Source: Campylobacter aviculae | GTDB taxonomy: Bacteria > Campylobacterota > Campylobacteria > Campylobacterales > Campylobacteraceae | Direction of reading: 5' to 3' | Assembly: GCF_005406215.1 (NCBI RefSeq) | Contig: NZ_NXMA01000001.1 | Span: forward strand, 62,001 to 126,000 | Length of the DNA: 64,000 nt | In this document: positions 17,112-30,461 of the stretch, piece by piece | Position numbering within the stretch: position 1 is the stretch's first letter | Layout: each line of letters begins with the position of its first letter | Made by a program: the position numbers and the translations under genes | Notes under the pieces: generated by a model | What the model was told of the DNA's origin: nothing | Database searches by the model: none | Seen by the model: only the letters and a program-made list of their open reading frames with translations

Positions 17112-19868
17112 ATGGATTATAAAGATACCTTGCTTTTACCCAATACTACTTTTTCAATGCGTGCGAATTTAGCTGAATTTGAGCCTCAAAGATTTGAAAA
17201 GTGGTTTAAACAAAATTATGCCTATGAAAAAATGAAACAAAGCTGTAAAGATGTTTGTGCTACCTTTACTCTGCACGATGGCCCCCCTTATGCTAATGGT
17301 CATATACATATCGGTCATGCTTTGAATAAAATTTTAAAAGAAACTATCGTTAAGCTGCATTATTTTAATGGAGAAAGAATTCGTTTTACCCCAGGTTGGG
17401 ATTGTCATGGTTTGCCTATAGAGCAACAAGTTGAAATTAAACTTGGTGAAAAGAAGAAAAGTCTAAGCAAAAAAGAGATCCGAGAATTTTGCAGAAAACA
17501 TGCTGATGAGTTTGTAAATATCCAAAGAGAAGAATTTAAAAAACTTGGTATTATTGCAGATTGGGATAAGCCTTATCTTACAATGAAATTTGAATTTGAA
17601 GCAGCAATTTATAGGACTTTATGTGAGATTGCTAAGAAAGGGTTGCTTTGCGAGCGTTCCAAACCTGTTTTTTGGAGCTGGGCTGCAAAATCAGCTTTGG
17701 CAGAAGCTGAGGTAGAGTATGAAGATAAAGAGGACTATTCTATCTTTGTAGCTTTTGATTTGGATGAAAATGCTTGCAAAAAAATAGGAGTTTCAAAAGC
17801 TAGTGCGGTTATTTGGACTACTACGCCTTGGACTTTGGTGGCAAATCAAGCCATTGCTTTAAATCCTAATGAAAATTATGTGATTACCAAAGAGGGCTTT
17901 ATTTTTGCAAGTGCTTTGCTTAAAAGTATGGTAGAAAAAGGCTTAACAAAAGGAGAGGTACAAAAAGAACTGAGTGCAAAAGAATTTGAAAGATTAGAAG
18001 CGATCAATCCTTTAAATTCTAGAAAATCCACTCTGATTATGGGTGATCATGTGTTGATGGATGGTGGAAGCGGGCTTGTCCATACTGCTCCAGGTCATGG
18101 AGAAGATGATTATTATGCTTGTTTGAAGTATAATATTGAAGTTTTAATGCCCGTAGATGATGCAGGATGTTATGATGAAACTTTAAGAACTAAAAAACTT
18201 TTGCCAGAAAATTTGTTAAATGAGTTTATAGGACTTCATATTTTTAAAGCCAATGAGAGAATTTTAGAGCTTTTAGGATCTCATTTACTCCATTCTTCCA
18301 AATTTATACATTCCTATCCGTTTTGCTGGAGAACTCACAAACCTGTTATTTATAGAGCAACCAAACAATGGTTTATTTTGATGGATGAAGCACTTTTGGA
18401 GGGTAAAACTTTAAGGGAATGTGCAAAAGAGCAAATTTTAAAAACAAAATTTTACCCACAAAGCGGAGTTAAAAGAATAGGAACTATGGTTGAAAATAGA
18501 CCTGATTGGTGTATTTCAAGACAAAGAGATTGGGGAACGCCTATAGCTTTTTTTAGGGATAAAACTACTAAAGAAGTGATTTTTGACACTGAACTTTTTG
18601 ATTTTGTGGCAAATATTTTTGAAAAACATGGAGCCGATGCGTGGTGGGAATTTGAAATCAAAGATTTAATCCCTAAAAATTCAAAATATAATCCAGAAAA
18701 TTTAGAAAAAGTTTATGATATTTTAGATGTTTGGTTTGATAGTGGAAGCACTTGGAATGCGGTTTTAAACAGCGGAGTTTATGATGCTGGAGAAAAAAGA
18801 GCTAATATGTATTTAGAAGGAAGTGATCAGCATAGAGGTTGGTTTCAAAGTTCTTTACTTATTGGAACTGCTATTAAGCAAATCGCTCCTTATGAAAGTA
18901 TTTTAACCCACGGATTTACTACGGATGAAAAGGGACAAAAAATGTCTAAATCCAAGGGTAATGTTATAGCGCCAGAATACGTAGCTAAAACCTATGGGGT
19001 TGAAATTTTAAGACTTTGGATACTTTTAAGCGATTATTCTAGTGATTTAAAAATTTCTGATAATATCTTAAAGCAAGTGAGTGAGCAATACCGCAAAATA
19101 AGAAACACTATAAGGTTTTTACTTGCAAACACTCATGATTTGGAAAATTTAGAGATTAAAGAATTTAGCTTTATAGATAAATGGATACTCACACGTGCAA
19201 CTCGCGTTTTTAAAAATGTTAAAGAAAATTTCTTAGCCTATGAATTCGCTAAAGGTTTTAATACACTTTTAAATTTTTTAAGTGCGGATTTGAGTGGAAT
19301 TTATCTTGATATTAGCAAGGATAGATTGTATTGTGATACTAAAAATAGTGATCGTAGAAAATCAGCTCAAGTGGCGATGGCTTTAATTACTAAAGAGCTT
19401 TTAAATTTACTTGCTCCAACTTTAACTTATAGCGTTGATGAGGCTTTAGAACACGCTAATGATTTAATTAAAGACAATATTACTGATGTTTTTGATCTTA
19501 GTTTGAAAGAAAAATTTGAATATGATTTTGGTATAGATGATAAATTTTTACTCAATGTGCGTGAGAAATTTTTTGAAAGCATTGATACACTCAAAAAAGA
19601 TAAACTGATAAAATCAACTTTAGAATTGAATCTCATCACAGATTCTAAACGATTTGATTTTATACCAAAAGATGATTTAAATGATTGGTTTATAGTGAGT
19701 GGTGTTAAAGATAGTTTTGGTGAAATTTTATGTGAATTTGAAATTGAGGGTGAAAAATTTAAAATTGCTAAAGCCGTACTATGCAAATGTCCTAGATGTT
19801 GGAAGGTTGAAAGCTTGAAAGAAGACGAACCTTGTATGCGTTGTAGCGAGGTTTTGAAAAATGCTTGA
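17112..19868 (+). CDS. ileS: isoleucyl-tRNA synthetase
   Basis: 918 residues, full length. Class I signatures are present: [13 protein letters not shown] near residue 60 and KMSKSKG near residue 615. A CP1 editing domain with the WTTTPWTL motif lies between them. The C-terminal zinc knuckle CKCPRCW...CMRC closes the protein. Charges tRNA-Ile in the cytosol. First gene of a long plus-strand run; its end overlaps the small membrane gene at 19861 by 8 bp. Confidence 0.98.
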   Translation: MDYKDTLLLPNTTFSMRANLAEFEPQRFEKWFKQNYAYEKMKQSCKDVCATFTLHDGPPYANGHIHIGHALNKILKETIVKLHYFNGERIRFTPGWDCHGLPIEQQVEIKLGEKKKSLSKKEIREFCRKHADEFVNIQREEFKKLGIIADWDKPYLTMKFEFEAAIYRTLCEIAKKGLLCERSKPVFWSWAAKSALAEAEVEYEDKEDYSIFVAFDLDENACKKIGVSKASAVIWTTTPWTLVANQAIALNPNENYVITKEGFIFASALLKSMVEKGLTKGEVQKELSAKEFERLEAINPLNSRKSTLIMGDHVLMDGGSGLVHTAPGHGEDDYYACLKYNIEVLMPVDDAGCYDETLRTKKLLPENLLNEFIGLHIFKANERILELLGSHLLHSSKFIHSYPFCWRTHKPVIYRATKQWFILMDEALLEGKTLRECAKEQILKTKFYPQSGVKRIGTMVENRPDWCISRQRDWGTPIAFFRDKTTKEVIFDTELFDFVANIFEKHGADAWWEFEIKDLIPKNSKYNPENLEKVYDILDVWFDSGSTWNAVLNSGVYDAGEKRANMYLEGSDQHRGWFQSSLLIGTAIKQIAPYESILTHGFTTDEKGQKMSKSKGNVIAPEYVAKTYGVEILRLWILLSDYSSDLKISDNILKQVSEQYRKIRNTIRFLLANTHDLENLEIKEFSFIDKWILTRATRVFKNVKENFLAYEFAKGFNTLLNFLSADLSGIYLDISKDRLYCDTKNSDRRKSAQVAMALITKELLNLLAPTLTYSVDEALEHANDLIKDNITDVFDLSLKEKFEYDFGIDDKFLLNVREKFFESIDTLKKDKLIKSTLELNLITDSKRFDFIPKDDLNDWFIVSGVKDSFGEILCEFEIEGEKFKIAKAVLCKCPRCWKVESLKEDEPCMRCSEVLKNA

Positions 19869-19979
19869 AAATCCTATTTCAAATAGTATAGTGATTGTAA
19901 CTATTTTTACAATCGCTTTTTTTTGTGGTGTATCAATTGTTTTGATTAAAAAATATGCAAAAAAATATAAGGAAAAAAA

Positions 19980-19983
<4 letters not shown>
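19861..19983 (+). CDS. 40-residue single-pass membrane protein (Cj1060c-like)
   Basis: ATG at 19861 to TGA at 19983. One strongly hydrophobic helix (about residues 9-29) is followed by a very basic tail ([11 protein letters not shown]), implying an N-out/C-in inner-membrane peptide. It overlaps ileS by 8 bp and gatA by 4 bp, so it is a real coupled gene and not chance. A gene of the same size sits at this place in C. jejuni. Function unknown. Confidence 0.75.
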
Positions 19984-22963
<2,980 letters not shown>

Positions 22964-22971
<8 letters not shown>

Positions 22972-23743
22972 AATTTCAGCCTTGCAATTTCCTACTTTAG
23001 CTTTAAGTGAATCAAGATTGGATTATTATTTAAAAGCTTCAAAAGATAGTGGAGCCGATCTTGTTGTCTTGGGTGAATATGTTATCAATAGTTTTTTTAC
23101 CGAATTGCTTTTGATGCCAAAATCTATGATAAAAGAGCAAAGCGAGGCTAAAAAAGAAAGCTTAATGCGCCTTTCAAAAAAATATGAATTAGAAATCATA
23201 GCTCCATTTGTAAGTGTAGAAAATAAGGGTTATAAAAAACTTTGCTTAAAAGTTTCTCCAAATGGGATAAAAAGCTATGAACAGCAAATTCTTATGCCTT
23301 ATACTCATTGGAATGAAAAAAGCTTTTTTAGTAATAAATGTGATAAATATAAACTTTTTACTTTTTCTTATGCAGGATTAAAATGTGCTTTACTTTTTGG
23401 TTTCGAGGCTCATTTTGATGGCTTTTGGAAAATGATCATGCAAAAAAAGATTGATTTGGTTATCATTCCTACAGCTTCGACTTTTGAAAGTCAAAAAAGA
23501 TGGGAAGAGCTTTTAAAAACGAGAGCTTTTTTAAATTCAACCAATATTTTAAGGGTTAATCGCATAGGCAAGCTTAAAGAGGATTGGAATTTTTATGGCG
23601 ATACCATGTTTATCGATGCTTTTGGAGAAATTCAAGAAAGGTTGGGTAATGAAGAGGAGATGTTGATCATAGAGCCTAAAAAGACCGATGAAGCAAAGAA
23701 GCTTTGGTGTTTTGAAAAAATGGCAAAAGGTTTCGAAGGATAA
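22964..23743 (+). CDS. carbon-nitrogen hydrolase family protein with degenerate active site
   Basis: 259 residues of the nitrilase superfamily fold (start [29 protein letters not shown]). By eye only the Glu of the Glu-Lys-Cys triad is kept (LGEY). At the lysine position the sequence reads SYEQQILMP instead of the usual Y-R-K-x-H-L, and at the cysteine position LLFGFEAHF instead of I-C-Y-D/E-x-x-F. It is therefore probably not a classical amidase; it may be a binding or structural protein. Coupled to xseB. Corresponds in position to Cj1056c. Confidence 0.7.
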
Positions 23744-23776
23744 TAAGCGCATAATTTAAAAATATTTATTTTTATA

Positions 23777-23786
23777 TGTTTATAAT
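23777..23786 (+). promoter_or_regulatory. candidate sigma-70 promoter of the sulfatase gene
   Basis: TATAAT at 23781-23786, preceded by a TG two bases further upstream than ideal, 26 bases before the ATG at 23812, in a T-rich stretch typical of Campylobacter promoters. Confidence 0.5.
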
Positions 23787-23811
23787 ATAATTTTTATACT
23801 TGAGGTTTTAT

Positions 23812-25785
23812 ATGAGAAAAGTTTTACTGCAAATTATCATTTTTAGTTTATTATTTATAGTCGTTTTTACCATCAATAGAGCTTTAATGCAGCTTAATTT
23901 TATCCCTGGTAATTTAGTAAGTGATAAAAATGAATTTATACAAATGTATCTTTTAGGAGCTTATCATGACATAAGATTTTTAAGTGTTGCATTTTTACCT
24001 CTTTTACTTTGTAGCTTTATAGCTTTGGTTTTTTCTAAAAAAAAACGAAATTTAACAATTGGGGGGGGGGTATTAAAGACTTACCGCATTGCCTCTAGTT
24101 TTTATATAGCTTTTATTTCCTTTATTTGTATAGGTTTTTCTTATGCAAAATATTATTATTACGAAATTTACAAAAGTAAATTTGATATTTTTATATTCGG
24201 TTTAAAAGATGATAATGCTCAAGCGATTTTAAATATTATCTACAACGATTATCCTATTTTAAAAATTCTTATTTTGATGTTTGTTTTTGGAATTTTTTGT
24301 GTTTTTATCAATTTAAAAATTTTAGGATTAAAACTGAAACCAATCAATTTAAAATTTTCTATGTTGATATTGTTAAATTTTATATTGATTGGAATTTATA
24401 TTCTAGCTTTAAGAGGTCCTTTTAGACATGTAGCCATTAATGTACAAAATTATTCTTTTAGCCAATTGAGTGTTTTAAACGATACTATGCTAAATCCTAT
24501 AATGGCTTTTTCTTGGGCGTTTAAACAATATCGCCAAGAAGAAAGTTTTAAAACAATCAGTTCTTTAAAAGCACAAGAACTTAAAAATAAACTTTTTGAT
24601 GATTTGCATACAAGTCCTAAAAATATACAAGCTGAAAAAATTCATCCTAGTGTTTTTGTCAATTTAATGGAAAGCTTTGGGCTTAATTTGGCGGATTTTT
24701 CAAACGAGGAACATAATTTCTTAGGTGCTTTGCAACCGCATTTTGAAAAAGATTTTGTATTTAAAAGATTTTTAAGTGCTTATAATGGAACTATACCAAG
24801 CTTTGCTAATTTGTTCTTTTTAAGTCCCTTTCAATACATTTCTACAAGTAAATTTCAAAAAACTTATCTAGATTTAACCCCTATTGCTGTTTATAAAAAA
24901 GCAGGATATAGAGTTATTTTTGTAAGTGCTGGGAATGGTTCTTGGCAAAATGTTAAAAATTATTTGGGTGTTTTAGGTGTTGATGAAATTATTGATGAAA
25001 ATGTTTTAATGAAAGAGTATAAACAAGCTAAAATAAGTGAAAATGGTTATGGGATAGCTGATAAATATTTATATAAAAAAGTTTATGAATTATTGCAAGA
25101 AAATCCGCATAATACCTTGATCATCGGCTTAACAATTTCCAATCATCCTCCTTATAAAATCGCACAAGAAGGCTTACCTAAGCTAGAAAATATCCCACAA
25201 GCTTTACTTGATTTACTTCCTTATGAGAAAAGTAAGCAAGAAAATATTATCAAAGCTTATACCTATGCAAATAATGAATTTGGTAAATTTTTAGATAAAG
25301 TCAAGCAAAGCTCATTTAAAGATAGTGTTATCATTGCAGCTACTGGAGATCACAGGGTTCGTGAAATGGGGATTGATTTAAATTCTCAAAAGGCTTTTGC
25401 TTATAGTGTGCCTTTTTATCTTTATGTGCCTAAGATTTTGCAAAATGATATTTATTATGATAAAAATCGTTTAGGATCTCATAAAGATATTTTTCCAACC
25501 CTTTATGCTTTAAGTCTTAGCAATGTTCATTATTTAAGTCTTGGTGGAAGAAATATGTTAGCAAAACCTAAAGATGAAAAATTAGAATTTGCTTTTAATG
25601 ATGTAGTTTGGGCAGATAAAAATGGAGTTTATATAGGAGATAAGGGGTATTTTTTTGAAAACAATCATACTTTAAAAGATAACAATAAAGCTTTTAAACT
25701 TGACGAGTATCATAAAAATTTTGCTCAATTTTACAATGAGTTAAATTTTTATCAACTCGGACAACGTTTAGGTATAGCAAAATAG
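23812..25785 (+). CDS. LtaS-like membrane sulfatase, phase-variable (ON)
   Basis: About 657 residues. Five or so N-terminal membrane helices (to about residue 205) are followed by a periplasmic alkaline-phosphatase-fold sulfatase domain. Metal-site motifs include NLMESFG, AYNGTIPSFAN (candidate catalytic Thr) and AATGDHRVREM. Related enzymes transfer phosphoglycerol or phosphoethanolamine to envelope glycans or lipids. ATG 23812, with TGAGG before it, is preferred to TTG 23800. A G10 tract at 24061 encodes Gly-Gly-Gly between helices 2 and 3; the frame is open at this length. Position corresponds to Cj1055c. Confidence 0.85.
   Translation: MRKVLLQIIIFSLLFIVVFTINRALMQLNFIPGNLVSDKNEFIQMYLLGAYHDIRFLSVAFLPLLLCSFIALVFSKKKRNLTIGGGVLKTYRIASSFYIAFISFICIGFSYAKYYYYEIYKSKFDIFIFGLKDDNAQAILNIIYNDYPILKILILMFVFGIFCVFINLKILGLKLKPINLKFSMLILLNFILIGIYILALRGPFRHVAINVQNYSFSQLSVLNDTMLNPIMAFSWAFKQYRQEESFKTISSLKAQELKNKLFDDLHTSPKNIQAEKIHPSVFVNLMESFGLNLADFSNEEHNFLGALQPHFEKDFVFKRFLSAYNGTIPSFANLFFLSPFQYISTSKFQKTYLDLTPIAVYKKAGYRVIFVSAGNGSWQNVKNYLGVLGVDEIIDENVLMKEYKQAKISENGYGIADKYLYKKVYELLQENPHNTLIIGLTISNHPPYKIAQEGLPKLENIPQALLDLLPYEKSKQENIIKAYTYANNEFGKFLDKVKQSSFKDSVIIAATGDHRVREMGIDLNSQKAFAYSVPFYLYVPKILQNDIYYDKNRLGSHKDIFPTLYALSLSNVHYLSLGGRNMLAKPKDEKLEFAFNDVVWADKNGVYIGDKGYFFENNHTLKDNNKAFKLDEYHKNFAQFYNELNFYQLGQRLGIAK
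24061..24070 (+). repeat. poly-G contingency tract (G10, ON)
   Basis: Ten consecutive G encoding three Gly plus the first base of a Val codon, about residue 84 of the sulfatase. Gain or loss of one G would truncate the protein before the catalytic domain. Confidence 0.9.
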
Positions 25786-25823
25786 AATTTATATTTTCTT
25801 TTTAGTAAAGAAGTGTTAGAATT

Positions 25824-25845
25824 TAGCCTTTTAAAATAAAGGCTA
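25824..25845 (+). promoter_or_regulatory. 5'-leader hairpin covering the murC ribosome site
   Basis: Perfect 8-bp inverted repeat, TAGCCTTT (25824-25831) and AAAGGCTA (25838-25845), with a 6-base loop. The right arm contains the only SD-like AAAGG for murC (ATG 25851). An extended -10 (TGTTAGAAT, 25814-25822) lies just upstream. No T-run follows on either strand, so a terminator is less likely. Confidence 0.5.
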
Positions 25846-25850
25846 AAAAT

Positions 25851-27146
25851 ATGCAAAAGATTCATTTTATCGGTATAGGTGGTATAGGAATTTCTGCACT
25901 AGCGAGATTTTTAAAGGAGAAGGGTTATGAGATCAGCGGGAGCGATCTTAAAGAAAGTAAGATCACTAAAGAGCTTGAAAAAGAAGGCGTTAATATAGCC
26001 ATTCCTCATCATCAAGATAATGTTTTAAATAAAGACTTAGTCATTTATTCAGCGGCTATAAAAGAAGAAAATCCTGAATTTAAATACGCTAAAGAACTAG
26101 GCATTAAATGCCTTTCGAGAAAAGAAGCTTTACCGCTTATTTTACAAGATAAACGTGTTTTTGCCGTTGCTGGAGCACATGGAAAAAGCACAACTTCTAG
26201 TATTTTAGCATCCTTAATAAATGATAGTTCGGTTATTATCGGTGCTATTTTAAAAGAATTTGGTTCTAATATGATCTATAAAGAAAGCGAAGATCTGATT
26301 TTCGAAGCCGATGAAAGCGACAGCTCTTTTTTAAATTCCAATCCTTATTTGGCAATCGTTACCAATGCTGAAGCAGAACACTTGGATCACTATGGAAATG
26401 AACTTTCAAAACTACATAATGCATATACTCAGTTTTTAGATATAGCTAAAATTCGCGTGATCAATGCAGAAGATGATTTTTTAGATGATTACAAAAATGA
26501 AGCAACTCGATTTTATCCTAGTAAAGATATTAAAAATTGTATTATGAAAGTTGAAAATTTTAAACCTTTTACAAGTTTTGAGTTAAAAGATTTGGGAAAA
26601 TTTAGCGTTTTTGGTATGGGCTATCATTTAGCTATTGATGCTTCTTTAGCGATTTTGGCGGCTTTAAATTTTATAGATGTAGAGACTATAAAAACTAGAC
26701 TTAAAAACTACCAAGGAATTAAAAAAAGATTTGACATTTTACATGCGGATGAAAGTTTAGCTTTAATCGATGATTACGGCCATCATCCAACGGAAATCAA
26801 AGCGACTTTAAAAGCTGCTAAAGAGTATGCTAAACTTGGTGGTTATACTAAGATCACGGCTATTTTTGAGCCTCATCGTTATACGCGTTTGTTAGCAAAT
26901 TTGCAAGATTTTGTCCATGCTTTTGATGGGGTGGATGAGCTTGTGATTTTACCGGTTTATGCCGCAGGGGAAGAAAAAGTCGAAATTGATCTAAAAAAAT
27001 ACTTCCCTAAGGCTTTATTTGTGGAAGATATCAAAAGAGAGGGTAAATTTTTAGTCAGTGATAAAGGAAGAGTTTTTGATAAAGGACTCATTATAGGATT
27101 TGGAGCGGGAGATATTAGCAATAAACTAAGGAAATTTAATGGGTAG
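25851..27146 (+). CDS. murC: UDP-N-acetylmuramate--L-alanine ligase
   Basis: 431 residues. N-terminal Rossmann motif FIGIGGIGISALAR, ATP-binding loop GAHGKSTTSS near residue 108, and the Mur ligase motifs NAEAEHLDHY and DDYGHHPTE. Adds L-Ala to UDP-MurNAc in peptidoglycan synthesis. Overlaps the following small membrane gene by 8 bp. Confidence 0.97.
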   Translation: MQKIHFIGIGGIGISALARFLKEKGYEISGSDLKESKITKELEKEGVNIAIPHHQDNVLNKDLVIYSAAIKEENPEFKYAKELGIKCLSRKEALPLILQDKRVFAVAGAHGKSTTSSILASLINDSSVIIGAILKEFGSNMIYKESEDLIFEADESDSSFLNSNPYLAIVTNAEAEHLDHYGNELSKLHNAYTQFLDIAKIRVINAEDDFLDDYKNEATRFYPSKDIKNCIMKVENFKPFTSFELKDLGKFSVFGMGYHLAIDASLAILAALNFIDVETIKTRLKNYQGIKKRFDILHADESLALIDDYGHHPTEIKATLKAAKEYAKLGGYTKITAIFEPHRYTRLLANLQDFVHAFDGVDELVILPVYAAGEEKVEIDLKKYFPKALFVEDIKREGKFLVSDKGRVFDKGLIIGFGAGDISNKLRKFNG

Positions 27147-27489
27147 AATTTTTTTCTATATCCTCGTTATTTTTATTTTAGCTTTGATTGTTTATTTTTT
27201 ACGTGAAAAATTAGGAAATAAGACAAAACCTTTTTTTAGTTTTTTGCTTGTATGCTTCATCGCTTTAGCTGTGTTTTTTGAATTTAAAAATTCACAACAA
27301 AGCCGTTTAATAAATGATATCATTGTGGCTTTTGATCAAAATAAAAATATTTCATGTAAAGATATTAATGTTTCTAAGGCTTATTTTAATTATGAATTTG
27401 GCACCCAAAGTTTTATTTCAAAAGACAATAATGAAAGTTTGAAATCTTTGATTATAGATATTAAAGATTGCAGGTTAAACAATGAATGA
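27139..27489 (+). CDS. small membrane protein, unknown function (Cj1053c-like)
   Basis: 116 residues with two N-terminal membrane helices (about residues 4-20 and 32-48) and a polar C-terminal part containing two Cys (SCKD, KDCR), probably periplasmic. Coupled by 8-bp overlaps to murC before it and mutS2 after it. Not recognised as a named family; same position as Cj1053c. Confidence 0.7.
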   Translation: MGRIFFYILVIFILALIVYFLREKLGNKTKPFFSFLLVCFIALAVFFEFKNSQQSRLINDIIVAFDQNKNISCKDINVSKAYFNYEFGTQSFISKDNNESLKSLIIDIKDCRLNNE

Positions 27490-29689
27490 TTTAAAAGATG
27501 AGCTAGTTTCAAAACTCGATCTTAATAACTATTTAGCTGAAATAAGAGAACTTTTTTCAAGAGATAAAGATATATTTTTGCAAGGAGATTCTCATCTTCA
27601 TTTTAAGCGAATCGGTGAGCTTTGCGAAGTAGAATTTCCTACTATGCCAGAAGTAACCAATCTAGATAAAGCTTTAACTCATTTAAGCAAGCAAGGAATT
27701 TTACATTTAGAAGAAATTTATGAATTGGTTAAAATTTTTCTTTACTTTGATAAAATAAAAAAGATAAATTTTGGATCAAATCTCAATGCTTGGCTTGAAA
27801 AAATTGAATTTCCGAATGGAATTTTAGAGCTTTGTGAAAAATTTGATGACAAGGGCGAGTTAAAAGAAAACCTAGATGAAAGACTGATAAATCTTAATAC
27901 AGCTTTTAAAATGAAAAATGAAGCCATACAGACCGAATTTAAAAAGTACTGCTATAGCAAATCCTTAACCCCTTATCTTATGGATACTCAAATTCATCTT
28001 GTTAATAATTTAGAATCTTTACTCGTTAGAGGCGGGTTTAATCACGCTATAAAAGCAAAGATTATAGGAAGAAGCACCGGAGGAGGCTTTTATATCATTC
28101 CTGAAGGTGTTGAAAAATTGCAAAATGATTTAGAAAAATTGCAAAATCAAAAAGAAGAAATTTATTATGAATATGCTAAAAATTTTTCCATTTTTTTAGC
28201 CAAAAATTTATTGTTTTTAAAATTTATCAACAACGCTTTTGATTTGTTCGATCATTATAGTGCTAGAGTTTTGACGGCTAAAAAGAAGGATTATGAATTT
28301 GTTTTATGTGAAAATTCAGACACGATTGTTTTAAAAGATTTTGCCCATCCGGCTTTAAAAAATCCTAAAAGCGTTTCGCTTGAATTTAAAAAGCAAGTTT
28401 TGATTATCACTGGGGTAAATGCTGGTGGAAAATCGATGCTTTTAAAAAGCATTTTAAGTGCTTGTTTTTTAGCCAAACATCTTTTGCCGATGCACATTAA
28501 TGCAAATGAAAGCAAAATAGGAACTTTTAAGGAATTTGATACCATTATCGAAGATCCGCAAAATGTGAAAAATGATATTTCTACCTTTGCTGGAAGAATG
28601 CTTCATTTTTCCAAACTCTTTACAAAGAAAAATTTACTTTTAGGTATAGATGAAATAGAGCTTGGGACAGATTTTGAAGAAGCGGCTTGCTTGTATAGCA
28701 CTTTGATCTCTCATTTGATTTGCAATAAACTAAAAATCATCATCACTACACACCACAAACGCCTTGCTATGCTTTTAGCTGAAAATGAACAAGTTGAATT
28801 GATAGCGGCTTTATATGATGAGGAATTTTCAAGACCAAAATACGAGTTTTTAAAAGGCACCATAGGAAAATCTTATGCTTTTGAAACGGCTTTGCGTTAT
28901 CAAATTCCGCCAAATTTAGTTAAAAAAGCCAAAGAGCTTTATGGGGAAGATAAGCAAAATTTAGAAGAAATGGTGAGTAAAAATATCAATCTTGAGCTTG
29001 ATTTAAAGCTAAAATTAAATGAAGTGGATAAAAAAGAACAAAAGATTGATGAAATTTTACTTTCTTTAAAAGATCAAAAAGAAAAAAATGAAAGCGAATT
29101 GCGTCAAAAACTAAGGGACTTAGAGCTTAAATTTTATCAAGCCATAGAAGAAGCTAAAAAAACTATACGCTTAAAAGACACTAAAGAAAAACAAAGAAGT
29201 TTAAACAAAGCTAATGAGCTTAAGAAAAATATCGTTTTGCCAAGTATGGATCAAAATGAAGAGTTAAGGGTTGGGGATTTTGTAAAATATGAAAAGATCA
29301 AAGGAAAAATCGTAGGAATTTCTAAAAATGATGCTTTAGTGGAAAGTGAAGGGATAAAACTTCGTGTGCCTTTAAAACTCCTTAAAAAAAGCGGTGCTAT
29401 CCCTAAACCTAGTCCAAAAACAAGTATAAATATCACAAAGCCTAGTAATTTGGGCGTGAGTTTGGATTTGCACGGGCTTAGAAGTGATGAAGCGATTTCA
29501 AGGCTTGATAAATTCATTTCAGATGCTTTGATAGCGGGTTTTGATGAGGTGATCGTTTATCATGGTATAGGTACAGGAAAACTCGCTTTTGCGGTAAGAG
29601 AGTTTTTAAAAACACACAAAAGCGTAAAAAGCTTTAGTGATGCTCCGATCAATCAAGGCGGCTTTGGTGCTAAGGTAGTGAGATTATAA
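27482..29689 (+). CDS. mutS2: MutS2 family DNA-binding ATPase with Smr nuclease domain
   Basis: 735 residues. MutS-type clamp and ATPase domain (Walker A TGVNAGGKSM near residue 318), then a coiled coil (about 490-580), a KOW-like segment and a C-terminal Smr domain (LDLHGLRSDEA, then YHGIGTGKLA). The Walker B stretch reads LLLGIDEIELGTDFEE, where most MutS proteins have DELGRGT. MutS2 acts on branched or collided-ribosome substrates and limits recombination; it is not part of MutL mismatch repair, which Campylobacter lacks. The restriction gene that follows it in C. jejuni (cjeI) is absent. Confidence 0.92.
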   Translation: MNDLKDELVSKLDLNNYLAEIRELFSRDKDIFLQGDSHLHFKRIGELCEVEFPTMPEVTNLDKALTHLSKQGILHLEEIYELVKIFLYFDKIKKINFGSNLNAWLEKIEFPNGILELCEKFDDKGELKENLDERLINLNTAFKMKNEAIQTEFKKYCYSKSLTPYLMDTQIHLVNNLESLLVRGGFNHAIKAKIIGRSTGGGFYIIPEGVEKLQNDLEKLQNQKEEIYYEYAKNFSIFLAKNLLFLKFINNAFDLFDHYSARVLTAKKKDYEFVLCENSDTIVLKDFAHPALKNPKSVSLEFKKQVLIITGVNAGGKSMLLKSILSACFLAKHLLPMHINANESKIGTFKEFDTIIEDPQNVKNDISTFAGRMLHFSKLFTKKNLLLGIDEIELGTDFEEAACLYSTLISHLICNKLKIIITTHHKRLAMLLAENEQVELIAALYDEEFSRPKYEFLKGTIGKSYAFETALRYQIPPNLVKKAKELYGEDKQNLEEMVSKNINLELDLKLKLNEVDKKEQKIDEILLSLKDQKEKNESELRQKLRDLELKFYQAIEEAKKTIRLKDTKEKQRSLNKANELKKNIVLPSMDQNEELRVGDFVKYEKIKGKIVGISKNDALVESEGIKLRVPLKLLKKSGAIPKPSPKTSINITKPSNLGVSLDLHGLRSDEAISRLDKFISDALIAGFDEVIVYHGIGTGKLAFAVREFLKTHKSVKSFSDAPINQGGFGAKVVRL

Positions 29690-29737
29690 AAATTAGAAAA
29701 AATCTTGCAAAAATATTTATTTTCTTAAAGTATTTTG

Positions 29738-29746
29738 TGCTAGACT
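29738..29746 (+). promoter_or_regulatory. possible extended -10 promoter of the sirtuin gene
   Basis: TGCTAGACT, a TGn element followed by a weak -10 hexamer, 22 bases before the ATG at 29769. Confidence 0.35.
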
Positions 29747-29768
29747 TTGAAAAATTCAAGGTTTAGTG

Positions 29769-30461
29769 ATGAAAAATATAATGATATTAAGCGGAGCAGG
29801 CTTATCTGCTCCAAGCAGACTTAAAACTTTTAGGGATAATGACGGACTTTGGGAAGAATACGATGTGATGGAGGTTTGCTCCGCAACAGCTTTTAGAAAA
29901 AATCCTAAAAAAGTGCTTGATTTTTACGATGAAAGAAGAGAACAACTTAAAAATGTAGAGCCAAATCACGCCCATAAAAAAATAGCAGAACTTAAGCAAA
30001 AATGGGGTAAAAATCTTTTTGTGATTACGCAAAATGTCGATGATTTGCTTGAGCGTGCAGCGTGTAAAGATGTGATCCATTTGCACGGCTTTTTACCTGA
30101 ACTTCGTTGCCTAAAATGCGGTGAAATTTTTAGCATCGGCTATGAGAAAATGGCGGGTAAAATTTGCCCTAAATGCAAAAGTGAAAATTTAAGACATAAT
30201 ATAGTAATGTTTGAAGAGGCGGCACCTATGTATGCCACTCTTTATTCTTTGCTTGAGCAAACCTCGCTTTTTATCAGCATAGGCACAAGCGGAGCGGTTT
30301 TGCCTGTTGGATACTATGCTAGTATGTGTGAAAAAAGTATTTTAAATATTTACGATAAAGATGATGATTTGGAAAAATATTTTGATAAAATTTATATTGA
30401 AGATGTTGTAAGTGTGATTGATAAAATTGCACTAGATATTGAAGAATTTATGGAGAGTTGA
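29769..30461 (+). CDS. NAD-dependent protein deacylase, sirtuin (CobB-like)
   Basis: 230 residues. Sirtuin motifs: GAGLSAPS then FRDNDGLW, ITQNVDDLLERA, catalytic HLHG, and a Cys4 zinc site (RCLKC, then ICPKC). Removes acyl groups from lysines using NAD in the cytosol. The usual SGIPxFR stretch is altered to SRLKTFR, a change in the NAD-side loop. ATG 29769 is taken instead of GTG 29766. It overlaps the LysE-type exporter gene by one base. Same location as Cj1050c. Confidence 0.85.
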   Translation: MKNIMILSGAGLSAPSRLKTFRDNDGLWEEYDVMEVCSATAFRKNPKKVLDFYDERREQLKNVEPNHAHKKIAELKQKWGKNLFVITQNVDDLLERAACKDVIHLHGFLPELRCLKCGEIFSIGYEKMAGKICPKCKSENLRHNIVMFEEAAPMYATLYSLLEQTSLFISIGTSGAVLPVGYYASMCEKSILNIYDKDDDLEKYFDKIYIEDVVSVIDKIALDIEEFMES

